The position numbers were made by a program, and so were the translations under genes. Of a stretch of DNA of 64,000 nt, positions 1-13,800 are shown in pieces (positions within the stretch are counted from its first letter, which is position 1; every line of letters starts with the position of its first letter). Location of the stretch: positions 16,000,122-16,064,121 of the forward strand of contig LR990044.1 in NCBI GenBank assembly GCA_905147135.1. Reading direction: 5' to 3'. Under the pieces are notes generated by a model. The model ran no database searches. It was not told the DNA's origin and worked only from the letters and a program-made list of their open reading frames with translations. Source of the DNA: Blastobasis lacticolella (taxonomy: Eukaryota > Arthropoda > Insecta > Lepidoptera > Blastobasidae).

Positions 1-97
1 TCATTGAAAATAGGAGTTAATGGCACATTAACATGGTATACTTTGTTGACACAGTATTTACCCACAGTTATTACCGCTTTGGCTCGACCTTTATAAT

Positions 98-268
98 GCG
101 TACGGCTAACGGGTTGCCTGCGAGTGTGTTCCCTGATCAATATAATCTTTAAGGCTAGAGTGAATAGGCTGTTCCAAGACAGGCATGCTTCATCTTCAGC
201 CGCATCATCACTTACCAACAGGTAAGATGGCGGTCAAATGCCTGCCTTGTCTGATATAAAAACAAATT
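98..268 (+). mobile_element. LINE 3' end fragment
   Basis: The stretch reads as the last codons and 3' tail of an insect non-LTR retrotransposon. It contains the element-tail phrase CTTACCAACAGGTAAGATGG and ends near TCTGATATAAAAAC at an A-rich tract. I recognise this tail type from lepidopteran LINEs, but the assignment is from memory. No intact reverse transcriptase is present. Confidence 0.5.
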
Positions 269-280
269 ATTCAGCTCCTG

Positions 281-532
281 GTGGTTATAAGTGGTGGTGG
301 TGGTTCGATTCAGAGTAAGAAAAGCAAACGCCATATTTCTTCGACTTCTGGTCCCAACCCCCAGCTGCGTGCCGCTATACCGACAACACCTCTCTACCTA
401 TCTGCTCGCCTACACAACACCGTGACAGCGCTAGATGTGGTTGAGTATATCAAGAAAGTCCAGGACTACATCGTGAGGGTCCAGCCTTTGCCGTTGAGCC
501 ATGAACGCACTCTCAACTCGTTCGTGACATAA
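281..532 (+). pseudogene. Possible retroelement ORF1 fragment
   Basis: An 83-codon open stretch ends in TAA. Its second half resembles the C-terminal domain of non-LTR retrotransposon ORF1 proteins: a short beta-alpha-beta-like segment containing ALDVVEYIKKV followed by an RV-LP-S pattern. There is no convincing start or splice context. It sits directly after a LINE tail, so a truncated element is more likely than a host gene. The call is tentative. Confidence 0.3.
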
Positions 533-1183
533 GTACCGACAGAGGACCTGGGTACCCTTCCTGCACAAATAATACAAATATAATATCTACACTAACGAGT
601 TTACTGTCAATCGGGGAATCTATTTTAAAAGATAAAATAATATGTTGTTATAATGTATGAAAAAGAAATATTTTGTTATGTAAAAAAGACGTATTTCTAA
701 ATATTTCCAAAAAACAACGGCGGTTGTAGACAACCGACTTTCGCCTGTCCGTAAAATAAAGACGGATTGTATAAAACGACTGCGACCAATACACAGAACA
801 AAGTCGTATTTTATTTACCGTCTCATGAAACAATGTACTAAATGTGGGATCTATCAAGATATTGTACACATCAGTAGTTAACTCTTAAAAGTATTTATTT
901 AAAAAAAGTCACTGAACCGTAACACATTTCAAACTCCCTAGAACAAAAACGGATTTAACAGACCGTCGTTCTTTAGTGATAGTATAATTAAAAACTAATT
1001 TTATACAATAACTTTAAATAATATATTTAAATTATTACAATATTCAATGCAAGAATACATACTTGGTTTGCAAGTAATGTGTATTTTATATTTTATTGTT
1101 AGTGAATCCTCATTTAACACATTTTGTATGTGTTCCGAAATTTATTGTTATAATTTTTATTGACATTTAATAACGCAAGTATA
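533..1183. other. AT-rich intergenic DNA, nothing recognised
   Basis: About 650 bp of AT-rich sequence. No ORF has protein-like composition, and I see no repeat shared with the rest of the window. Confidence 0.4.
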
Positions 1184-1430
1184 TGTGGTGTGTGGTGCCG
1201 CCAACTCAAAAAAAAGCACCACCCTATCTCTTCCCGTGGGTATCGTAAGAGGCGACTAAACGACGAATCCGAAAGATGGGCAGCAGCATCTTTCTGGGTA
1301 GATTTACATCAACTGCACTGCGATCTCCAACCCGCCTGCCAAGCGTGGAGATTATGGCAATGACCTCCCTTTTCATGGGAGAGGCCCGAAGTCCTGCAGT
1401 GGATTGTTATGGGCTGTGATGATGATGATG
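1184..1430 (+). repeat. GATGAT-tailed repeat, copy 1
   Basis: About 245 bp starting TGTGGTGTGTGGTGCCGCC and ending in a (GATGAT) run. It is nearly identical to 11529-11780, and its second half recurs at 39455-39571. The microsatellite tail and 5' truncation of the third copy suggest an RTE-type LINE 3' end or a SINE mobilised by one. Confidence 0.7.
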
Positions 1431-1796
1431 AGTCGTCCACGCGGGCGGCGCAAAAGATAGAGTGAGTTATGAGAGAGAGATAGATGAGTGACATACATCG
1501 TTGGATCGTTCCATCAGACTTTGTACTGCGGGTAAAAATCAAAACCGTCTGTATTCCAACGCTGTAGCTCAGTAGTTTTTAAGAAAAACAATAAAATAAT
1601 TTTATTCATCGATTGAGTACGCTATTTTAATTCAAGTTATGCAATAAAACTAAAATTGAGAAAAATCAGAACCGTCTTTGTTCTACGATTGCGACGAATT
1701 ACACTAACAGCAACAAAGAAATCAAGATTATAATCATTTATGTAAATATATGTGACTAGCATAGATGTGTGCAAAATAGAATCGACCTTTGTATAA

Positions 1797-1833
1797 GTAT
1801 ATAAAGATTTTTTTTGTACACTCGTGGTCACTA
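1797..1833 (+). promoter_or_regulatory. Candidate core promoter of the synthase gene
   Basis: A TATA-like element GTATATAAAG at 1797-1806 lies about 30 bp upstream of an initiator-like TCACTA (1828-1833). With a start near 1830, the 5' leader to the ATG at 1890 would be about 60 nt with no upstream ATG. The spacing fits the usual arthropod TATA-Inr arrangement. This is sequence inference only; a distant non-coding first exon is possible. Confidence 0.4.
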
Positions 1834-1889
1834 TTTAGTTTTTAGTAGTGATATCTGGTTGGGTACGTAGTTAGGACGTGGAAATCAAT

Positions 1890-4800
1890 ATGACGCCGAC
1901 GCCACAATCAGCATCGATCCAGGAGCCAGAGGGAGAATCGGTCCTTAGGCCTCTGATTGGTGAAGAAGTAGTAATCAGTGGTATATCTGGCGTATTTCCG
2001 AAGTCAAAAAGCACTCAGGAGTTCATGGAGCATCTTTACAATAAGGTAAATTTAAATATTTACCTACGTACTCAAATCAAGTTTGGATAAATAATTTTGG
2101 GCAAGTTAGTACAAGTTCCAAGATAGACCCGATTGTAAACCATAAATTTAGTATGAAAAAAAATTACTAGAGAAAACGTATTCCAACTAAAACCCGGTTT
2201 ATTTTAATGTTAGAGCGTAAAAGCATAAATTATAAAAGCCATGGTAGGTGTATTTTTTATAATATTTTATCAACTTTATGTACTTACCGATACCGATTCT
2301 TTATAACTTTAAATTATTGTAAGGCATTTAACTTAGCAAATTAACCGACAGAACGCGCTTAACGTTTTCATCCAGCGATTACATAAGATATTTCTTTGAT
2401 GAAGATGTAAATAAAATAAAAGTGGTAATGTATCACTAGAGGGGCCGTAAATCTTTAGGGACCCACATCTTAGTAAATTGTGGGCCCCGACAGTCAACTT
2501 TAACCCTGGACGTCCCTAGTGTGGAATCTTTCTATTGAGTCTCTTTGAAAGAAGATAATCTTCCTTATGGGAGAGTCTGACTGAAGAACTTTGTACTACG
2601 TATACCTACATATACCTAGTCTTGCCATAAATATTGTAATAAAGAAAAAAAAAATGTTTCTATTGCAAATAACATTTATTACTTTTACAATTTGTTAGTT
2701 TAATACGTAAATATGAAACCATTTAAAATATAAACAGCTAATTCGAAGTGGTCTTCATTGGCTGCAATACAGTCCTTTAAACGTTGAGGCCAGTTATCAA
2801 TAGAAGCACGCACTCTTTCCATGGGAAAATTCTTCACTGCCAATCGTATGGATTGTTTTAGGGACTCCAAATTATCATGGCGTTTAGAGCAAGCGTTAAT
2901 CTCTAAAACTGACCATAAATCATAATCCAGCGGATTAAGATCGGGACTAGACGACGGCCAGTCTTCAGCTGCGATGAAGTCGGAAACGTTCAATTCCAAC
3001 CAAGACTGCGTGGACCGAGCTTTGTGACCCGGCGCCGAGTCTTGCTGGAAGGACCATTCTTGGTTATTAAACATAGTGTTGTTATAGGGCCTAACTACCT
3101 TCTCAAGAATGGTATCTTGATACACTTGTGCCGATGTTTTGATACCTTTTTCACAAAAGTATGGCTCAGTCACTCCTTCATAGCTAACACCCCACCAAAC
3201 CATCACTGAAGTCTGATAATGCCCACGTTGCACTCTGTCGACTAATTGGGAAGCTTTCTTAGAGCTTTGAGCATAAATACGGTCATTTTGTTAGTTAAAA
3301 TGTTGCTCAATTGAAAACATTTTCTCATCCGTAAACAAAATTTTTCTGTGACCTCCCTTTGCGTACCGCTTCAGTAGTTGTTTCGATTTTACCACCCTAT
3401 TCTTTTTTAAATTATCAGTTAAGAAATGAACCAGTACGTTCCTTATCGGCTGCAAGTCCTAAGTCATCTTTTAAAATACGCGACATGGTTCTAAGTGCTA
3501 TCATCATCTTCCGAGATAAAATCTTTTGCTTTCGGACAGGATTTCTTTGAATTTTTTCCCTTACTGCTATGACCACCTTTTTCGTACGAACACTACATGA
3601 ACGGCCAGATCTTTTTCTGTCACAAACAGAGGAGGTCTCATTGTACCTATTAATAACCCGGTACACAAACATTTGACTAATACCAAGCGTATGGAGAGTT
3701 TTAAAAATTGCATTTGGCTACATACCTACTTTATGTAATGCAATCACAGGGATTCAGTTCCCTTTATCACCCCACTTTATTTTAATATCGCAAAATATTG
3801 TACAATGTATTGGTGCCAAAATAAGAAAAGACAATGAAAAATCATATAAGAATGACAGATTTCAAATTCAAATGTAATATTTTGTTTATTTTTAATTGTA
3901 ACAGTATTGCCCAGACTAAGTATATGTTTTTTAATTTATTATTGTTGACTATTAGATTGCCCGGTGCGACTTTGTTCGCGTGTTTTCCTACCCAATAAAC
4001 CTTTCTCTTGAATCACTCTGTCTGTTGGTGAAAACCGCATGAAAATCCTTTCAGTAGTTTTTGAGTATGTCGCAAGACAGACAGACGCGGCATTGGCCTT
4101 TGTTTTATAATATGTAGTGATAGTAGGCAGTAGATTCGCAAAAACATCGATACAAAGTATAATATTAGTGAGCAAAGATTTCAACGGATTTATTGGATTT
4201 TCAACGGAACTAATGTGCTTGACCTTTTAGACAGACTGTTAACAGGATTACGGAGGTCAGTCGGCAGTCGCTCTATGTAATAAATTACCCGTAGGCTAAT
4301 GACGTAACTCTGTTGTCAACCGTTCTGTGATTTCAATGATTGAAATGGTTACTTTTGCAATTATGTATGATTGATTTAATAGTTTCAGTTTATTGCTTTG
4401 GGACTTTGTGAGCATCTGAATAAATAAATATTCGTGGACTAATTCACACAGCGCCATCTAGCCCCAAACTAAGCAAAGCTTGTACTATGGGTGCTAGATA
4501 ACTGATATACTACATACATTTTTTTTAATACATACATACTTATTATACATAGAACACCCAGACCCGTAACAGAAATTAAAATTAATCATTTCAATTCCTG
4601 CCCGGCCGGGAATCGAACCCGGGACCTCTTGCGTGGCAGATGTTGACCATTGAACCACTCAGGTCGTCATAAATAGAAACTGGACAATATTTACGTATGA
4701 CCTATACATAGACAAAGTTTACGTTTCAGGCTCACTTTGAGACATTATAATAATTGCCTATTCCATTGTTACTTATTATAATTAGACTAACCATGGATAT

Positions 4801-7800
4801 ACCTATTCAATTATTTAACGACTTACACTGCTGTTCTTTTTTCATATTTTCACTAGTGCGTTGGTGGTCGGCAATACGACCGACAAATACCTACTACATT
4901 TACACACAATTGTAAGATTTGGATACTAAGTTCAAAAATAAAATTAATTAATTTAAAATTATCATATGTGGTAAACAGCACACGTAACAAAATTGGGATT
5001 CCGGTCCAATTACGCTACATACATTATGTATACATGCCTGAATTATATTAGAAATACATATAATGTGAATTTCAACGCAAATTATCCATTTAAATACCTA
5101 ATTTGTACGCATAAACTACTATATTTTAATACCCATTGCTATACACGAGCATTGCATTGTATACCTACAATAGGTTTTAAAAAAACATGAATTACTACAC
5201 GTCTTTGCCCATAGGAATAGGCACAGACCTCATCATCCTACTTGCTAATTATAATTCAAGAATTATAAGTCTGAAATGAAGAACTTTATTTATTTATTAT
5301 TGTATGGTTGTGTTACTAACCTATTACATAAATTAGTAAAGAGGGCAAAATGGATTATGTGTATGGCAACTCTCAAATAACGCACACATATAAAATGGCG
5401 GCCATTTGTATGTTTCATTAATGATTTAGGAGACATTGATTCTGTTTTTGTTCAATTTCTGTGGTGATTTGATTGATATAGCTTGACCAGCGACAGAGGT
5501 AACCTGGTGGCGCTAGTTTTGCGTTTTATCATAGCCTCCTTCATCTTACAAGCCATGCGCAGAAGTTTGACAACGTCGCATTTTTTAATTTTAGTGAACC
5601 TGAAAATTACTGTACGACTATCGTCGCGGTCGTCGTCGTTTAATGTTATTAGTTATTTCAGTGATAAAGTATATAAATAAGTATATACATTAGTTAGATA
5701 ATATGAATTTTGATATATTCCTGTACTATTTAAGTACCTAAGTATTTAAAAACTAACTCCGCATAAAATTTGGCTATAACGTTTCGGACCCGTTCCCGCG
5801 GGAATCACATTAAATATCGGGATAAATTATAGCATATGTGGTATTCGGGGCTATATGCTATGTAACTACCATATTTAATAGAAATCCGTTCTTTAGTTTT
5901 TGCGTGAAGGAGTAACAAACATCCATTACGTACAAGACTAAACACACATTCTATTTCGCATTTAAAATATTTGGATAATACAATTGCAAGTAAGTAGATA
6001 GGTAAATAGTACAGGAATTTATCAAATTTCATATTATCTAACTTATGTATATACTTATTTATATACTTTATCACTTAAATAACTAATAACATTAAACGAC
6101 GACGACCGCGACGATAGTTTTACAGTAATTTTCAGGTTCACTAAAATTTAAAAATGCGACGTTGTCAAACTTCTGCGCATGGCTTGTAAGATGAAGGAGG
6201 CTATGGTAAATCGGTTCACAGCGACGTTGCCGTTCCGTGCTACAGCATGGCTTGTAATATGAAGGAGGCTATGGTTTTATGTAGCAAAACCGGAAGTAGT
6301 ATTATCTGTCATGAAATTCATATGACGCTATAAGAATGTCAGATGGACAGTGATGAGATCGTACATTTTTACATATCGATATATTTTTTATTGAATAAAA
6401 CGTTGAGTAAATAATAAAAATTACCTATTTATGTTCCCGTTTACATACATCCTATCCTAATAATATTATATGGATGGATGGATGTACTTATGTTACTACT
6501 CCATCACGCTACTAATAAATAATGTTGATAAAATTCTTAATTATAACTTCTTATTATCGATAAAATACATGAAGCGTAATATGCCCAAAAGCACGTAGGC
6601 TCTAATTAATTAGGAAAAAATATTCCCGCAAGAACGGGTCCGCAATGTAAAACCGAATTCTACGCAGACGCAGGTGCGAGCAAAATCTAGTACTGCATAT
6701 ATAGGTTCATAACATCATGCCCGTCTTATACCTACCTAAGAAATATCGGAGAAGTTCAGGTGGTTCTGCGCCTATACTAAATTTTTCATTAAATAAATAA
6801 ATAATCGTAGACAAATTCATTCAGCGCCATCTAGCCCCAAAGTAAGCAAAGCTAGTGTTATGGGTACTAGATAACTGATAAAATACTTATATACTTTTAA
6901 ATACATACTTATTATACATAGAACACCCAGACCCGTAACAGAAATTAAAATTTATCATTTAATTTCTGTCCGGCCGGGAATCGAACCCGGGACCTCCACT
7001 CCTCCACTGAACCACTCAGGTCGTCATTTGTTTGAGTGTGCAATTATATTACGGTTTATACTCTTAGTAAATAGTATCGATATAAAATAAAGCAGTTAAA
7101 AACAGCACAATTCGCCGCTAAGCGTTTGTTTAAAATGTACAGCTACCGATATTGCTTTATTACTTTACTTTATTTATTCATCGTCGAAATTGAGTAGGTA
7201 CATCGGTGCTATAGACTTTGGGGTACCAGCCATCGGGCACATGACATTCGACATTCTGGTTATCGACAAAAACATTAAAATTACATTGAATCGATCGACA
7301 TCGATTCTTTTTTTACTCTTCTAATCCCTGTGAGCTGATTTTGACGCTTTCGTAGTGACATTGTCACAATATTATTCCTTCTGTTTACTGTTTAGAGCGA
7401 CTAGTTTTAGAAGGTATACAATGACGAAGACGGTAATGGCGATGTTCATTTCTTTTTTTTTCGTGTATTATTGCCAGTAAAATAACTTTAGTATACTCAT
7501 TTTTTCGCAACCTGTCAAAGTAACCTAAGTCCCTGGTCGACCTATAATGAGGAGTTTTCCAGTAGGTCATTTCAGATCAGTTTCATATGGTTTCAAAAAG
7601 CATCAATAGATGGTGCTACTACAATTTTGGTAATTCTTTTTTAAATCTGTAGGATTGTGGCAGTGATATCATGCAGCCATCTAATACTAAACCTATAAAT
7701 AAAATGATTATTAATATAAACATAACTTTTGAAGGGTGAACGAAATGTACAAAAAAATATTTATGTAAATAGGCACTATGTTCCGTTTAAGAACAAACCT

Positions 7801-10800
7801 TTCATATTTGAATTACGTCCATTCTTGATCCTAGCGTCTGACTCAGTCAAATTGATGTTTGATTTGTTTGCAATAATTTATTACAACCTCTAAAATTGTT
7901 GAAAACTATTGATAAATACAATATTATCCAATACAACGTACCCAGTGTTTATATCCTTTGCTAAGAACCTATTTCAAGCGATTATCAATTACCAAAATTG
8001 TCGGGGCGCCATCTAGTGAGTGGTTAGGAATGCTTTATATACCTATTGAAAAACTGCTCATTGTAGAAATGAGAGAAGTAGAATGAATGAATAAACCAAA
8101 GAGTTTAAATCATATAAAACTCTTTGAAATGAACTGCATTGACTTCTACATTGCTTGCACACATCATCTTAAGCACGATAAAAACTTTATTTTATTTATT
8201 TATTAAAATGATCTTCAACCTCAATGGATCACGTCAATATGATTAAAATGTTTTTATTCTGCCTACTATAGAAATAAGTCATAGAGAAATAATGTTTATA
8301 TACAGAAGCAGAGAGTAGATACCAAGTTTCAATTCGAGGCATAATGTCACACATCTCTATGGGCTTGCAAGACTTATTTAAATCTCAATTTAGTTTAAAC
8401 TAAACTAGATTTAAGCTAAGGCTCAGTTTAACGTCTTGCACTTCATCGATTTACCGTAAATCTCGAATTATATAAACGTCAAAGTTAAATCGGCATTTAA
8501 GTCAGTTTAAAGTTGCTAAATCTCGATTTTGGTGACAGGCAACGACGTTTATGGTTTATGTATTCTCATTTGTTGCGTGTTATTTTTCATTTGCTTGTAA
8601 AAATATATTGTTCAGTGTAAAATTATCGGGTTAAAATGAATTTATCTTCGCACAGTGATTTTAATTTTGTATTATCAGACGACAACGAGGAAATCGTGCA
8701 ATATTATGTGATTGATGAATTATTTAACACTTTACGAGATGATGAGTTCTTAAAAAGGTTCCGCCTAAGTAAACAGAGTGCACTGTTGTAAATGACGTTT
8801 CTTTGTACGCAATATTGTTTAGAATACTTTTTTTTTATAAAACGGAATGTAAATATCGAATGGCGAATGAACTACGCGAACGACCGAATGATACGCTAAA
8901 TCTCGATTTAGTTAAATCGAACGTACATTTGGTTTGTGCAAGACAACCTTAACGAGATTTAAGTTAAGTAGAGTTTAGGCCTAAGTCTCGATTTAACAAA
9001 ATCGAATTTTTTATGATTTTCCTGCACCTGCCACCCTATGACTCATACACTAATGCAAATGCAGTGACGAAACAAGGCAGCCATATATAAGCAACATGAG
9101 CAACATATGCAGATAAGTAATTTTATACTACGAATTTCTACTCGTACTGAACACAAACAAATCTGACTTGTGGGCGTATCTACATTGTAATTATAATAAA
9201 AGTGCCGACCTGATCGTTAACACCGTCGTCGTCAGCCTATACACGTCTACTGGGGTATAGATCAGCCCTCTAATGAGCAGTTTTCTAATAGGTATCTAAA
9301 GCTTTCTTAACAACTTACTAGATGGCACCCCGACAATTTTGGTAATTGATAATCGCTTGAAATAGGTTCTTATCAAAGAGGATATAAACACTGGGTACGT
9401 TGTATTGGATAATATTGTATTTGTCAATAGTTCTCAACCATTTTATATATTGTAATAATAATGGAACACAGTGTCATATAAATATTTCTTTGTTCAGTTC
9501 GTTCAACCTTTAAGTTATGTTTATATTAATAAACATTTTATCGAAAATATATCTTCATACCGTGAATACCGTTCCCTCTGGAGGACATAGTCATGAACAA
9601 AAAAATTAATAAAAAGGATAGGTACATAAATATATCAAACAGGCAGCATAATCTTTATTTTTAGTAAAAATTCTCATAATTATGGTACTTCACCAGGACA
9701 GAAGGGACTTGCATCTATTTATAATCTTGTTCTTCAAAATATTTACAACACAGCACTTCCAGTTTGCAACCCAGACATCATCATGTCTGGTCTTCAGGAA
9801 ACCTCGAAAAATTTATAAATGAAAATGAACGTAAATTCGCGATTAAGCCGTTAGTTCCTTTTTAAATACATTTTTGGTACGGAACCCTAAAATATATAAA
9901 ATTGCGGACCGCTATGTACAATATTTGAGTATTAAAATACTATACAATAAATACTAAATCCGACCCTGCTTACGTCGAAATATTACCGTCTCTATTTAGA
10001 CGGCGAAATATAACTCAATTTGCCATAAACTTTAAATCTGTCTTTAATGGCGTGTTGTTTTAAGATAAAGATTTCCATTATTGCAAATTCTCACTATTCC
10101 ATGCATATTTTTGTCACAATTTCTAAAATATATTCGCGATAGCCACGACCACGAATGTTTACTTACCGGTGAAAGGATAATCCAGGTATATTTCCATACT
10201 TTGCACTTTCACATAAATGTGCACTACATTACACCGTCTGTTAAATGGTTTAATTTAAATTTTATTAGGAAATTATAAAATGTACACCGATGTTTCAAAA
10301 GAAACGTCTGGTCTTTAGAAGCGATAGCAACGTGGTGATCGTTCAAAACATTGCGCGCTTCACTTTCTAACAGGCTCGTTACTACGGGTGTAAAAACGGG
10401 ATGGCAAGATTCATAATCATTGTTGAGTGAGCGAATATTTGTGATTTGTGTTTAGTCTGTTATGCTGTGAAATTAGTATAGGTACAACGTGTAAACAACC
10501 TCGTTTGACTACCTACGTCATTGATCTACTACCAACCGTAGATAAAGCACTTCATACAAAAATGCGTTTGAAATCTGTCGCCTAATTGACTATACATTTG
10601 TACGTAGCAATTTTTTAGGTAAATACGCACGTCCGAATCAAAATGTCATTACGTACAGTATCGTATTTACCAAATATCAACTTTTTTTCACACTCATAAT
10701 GCTTCAAATTGCTTTTCGCGCTGTGAATAATGCTGCGACTTCATTTCTTTTTGTGTGCAATTTGTTTTCGCTTTAACGCATGCGCATGAATGAGACAACT

Positions 10801-13800
10801 GACGTGATGTCTGACACTGACAATATGTTTATGATTAAAATAATTATTTTTAAAGGTTTTTTATGTGTTAATCGCTATATTTATGCATGATAAGATAGAT
10901 GTATAATGTGTTTATTCACGCAAAATATGAAATCCCATCCGTTTTTAAGGCTATTGTTTCGACAATTTTTGAACGCGCACTTGGGCATACGTGTCGACGG
11001 CTAATGACGGACTACGGAAAAGGTTTGCTTGACTAACAATAAAGCAGTCCTTCCTCGGCCCACTTTTCAAGCGTTCATGCGCTATCTACGGTTAGTAATA
11101 AATCAATGACCTACGCCAATAATGATTAAAAATAAAAAATAAATTGGCCTACAATGAGCTTATTGAATTTGGTATACAATCTCTTAGAAACGATAAAAAT
11201 TTTCAATGTTTTAATAATCTTTCATTTTGAAAATTCGCTCTCTACCTGCCAGCCTCTATCAGCCTGGCTTTTTTAAGAGAAAACTTTAAAAACATTCTGT
11301 TGTAATTGGTGATTTTATCTGTAATGATAACCTTATGGCTTTTATTTTATATATATCGAAATATACTTGTACTTTGTGACTTGGTTGGTGATTATATCTG
11401 GATCGACAACTTATAGCTTGCTTAAGGCTTTGATATAAGAAAATTTGTCATTTTTTGTTCGTCTACATTATTTAACTCTCCAAACGCTGCACTTAATTGT
11501 ATTTAGTTTATTGTTATATATATGTAAATGTGGTGTGTGGTGCCGCCACCTCAAGGAATAGCACCACCCCATCTCTTCCCGTGGGTGTCGTAAGAGGCGA
11601 CTAAGAGACAAATCCGAAAGGTGGGCAGCAGCATCTTTCTGGGTAGATTTACATCAACTGCACTGCGATCTCCAACCCGCCTGCCAAGCGTGGAGATTAT
11701 GGCAATGACCTCCCCTTACGTGGGAGAGGCCCGAAGTCCTGCAGTGGACTGTTATGTGCTGTGATGATGATGATGATGATATGTAAATATTATATCTATC
11801 TGTCAAACACAAAGCTAGAGTTATTAATATTGCTGTATTTTCTGTATAAAGTATTTATCTATCTAGAACAAAAACTTTCCTTTGGCTCAATAATTATAAT
11901 TACTTAATATGTAAATTAAATCATTTTCAGTAGAAATATAAAAAAAATAAGAGTGAAATAAAACAATTTTAATAAACGAGTTCCACACGAGCTTAGAATA
12001 CTTATATTTTATTTCGGTAGTTAAATCAGTTCACTTCAATTTCGTTCTTATTTTCCTAATCATTCATTCGATGATGCCTCAACACTGTAAATTATTTCTG
12101 GTTGCCATATTTGTTTACCATATAAAACAAATTACCTTAAACTCGGTATACACTTAATCCTACAATTATACTTTTCATTGTAACGAATAGCAAAACATAA
12201 CCACGTGCTTACCCATTTAAGAAACGTAATCCTGCAGATATCGTGGAAAATTTCTCAGGCGGATGGCTCTTCTTATAGATGTTGATTCTGTATAAGGTTG
12301 ACCTGTGGAGCTGATGTCAGGGTCATGATTTACAGAATCCCGGTCATTACTAGTCGATTACTCATCCGGCAGATCAGACTGATTCCCTCTTGGAGCTAAA
12401 TGTCTATTTGAAACCACTCTTTACCTCTCGTCTCCAAGGCGTACGTAAAAATATTGGGGATTTGGGCGCATACTATCGACTTCCTCATACTTTTCTCTTA
12501 CTTTACCATTTATTAGAGCTTTGTTGCCCGCTTGTAGCCACGAGGGCATGGATAGTGTAGGAAACGACGTTCAGGAATAATTAAACGTGTGGAAAATCAT
12601 GCGGTGTCACATTTGTAGCGTAAGGGTGAGCGGATGCATTGAAGCACCTAAATTAAAACAGCCTCCGTCGACTCAATTGGAAGCTTTTTTGTTTTTAGAT
12701 CAAGTTTGATCGTTTCTCAAAATGTTCCATTAAGCTGCTCTACCTGTCTAGTTCCTGCTGAATTAAGCATCTATGTTTGTAAATTAATTTGACCATTCAT
12801 TTATTTATTATTTAAAATGAATCTATCTATACACTTATTAGGGATTTTTTCAAATGTCGAAAACTGAGTACGGGTAGGTCTCAAAAGTTGCATTGGGTGA
12901 TCATAATTATAAAATAATTAACAAAAAAAATATTGCATATAACTTATAGCCCTCTACCGGTACCTAAATAAAACCAAAAAAGCTAATTTTCGACTCCACT
13001 TCCCATTTGATTCACTTGTACGTTAAACCACTGTCACTGTCTAAATTGTACTTTTTGTAACATGGTATAATCTAATAAGTGATGTGCGAGGTTGCCGCTT
13101 CGTGCATGCATTAGAGAGCGAGATAGATATATACTTGCATATCACCAAAATTCCTAGATTATCGCAGTACACTCATGATCTCGACTCGGAGAAGCCATTG
13201 TTATTTTTGTTTTGTTTTATATACTTTGCAAAATTGATATCGTCTCGCGTTAAAAAGACTCATTCGGACTGTATTTCCAGTTAATTAGAAGTGAAATTGG
13301 CCTTACTTGTGTGTCAAATACGTACTCTATCAGAATGAGTTCAAAAGTGTTTAAAACTCGAAGTGACGTAAATTGTCCTATCTTTGGAACACCCATTGTA
13401 TTGTGTGCGAATGTATTACCTACTGTAAGTGACGTCATAAAGTTTATTTTGTATGTGCGACATGATTTACAAGAAAAAAACAAAGGAAGACAGCCATCTG
13501 TTACCGACGTTCTCGCCTATGTCTGCCGCGAGATCGAAAAGATCTGGACTTCTGCTTCGATTCCGACTGTGAGCACTAAACGCATTAAGGACTTGCTCAA
13601 GAGGTATTATGACGAATACTTGAAGCTTATTCGCTATCCTAAACAAAAAAGAACTGATTCTTATGAGGAAAAGGTCCAAACTTTTCGACAAACTACTATG
13701 ACAATTCTCTTTGATATCGCGGCTTGTAAATGCAGTAGTTTTGATTCCTGCACCTGTTCTAAGGATGGGAAGGTTCCTATTATTGAACGGTCGTTCCTGA

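Larger units (their letters stand above)
7700..9546. repeat. Large inverted-repeat element, 1.85 kb
   Basis: Left arm 7700-8062 and right arm 9272-9546 are inverted copies (for example TTAATATAAACATAACTT near the left end and its complement near the right end). The interior contains a Harbinger-like remnant (8365-9010) and a block shared with 57322-57520. It is either a nonautonomous DNA element with long arms or an inverted duplication around an older insertion. Confidence 0.75.

Noticed and set aside
1878..1880. GTG as start of the synthase
   Set aside because: Nuclear insect genes start at ATG; the first in-frame ATG is at 1890 and the leader up to it contains no other ATG.
3024..3209. 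+ strand ORF over the mariner
   Set aside because: Shadow of the - strand transposase reading.
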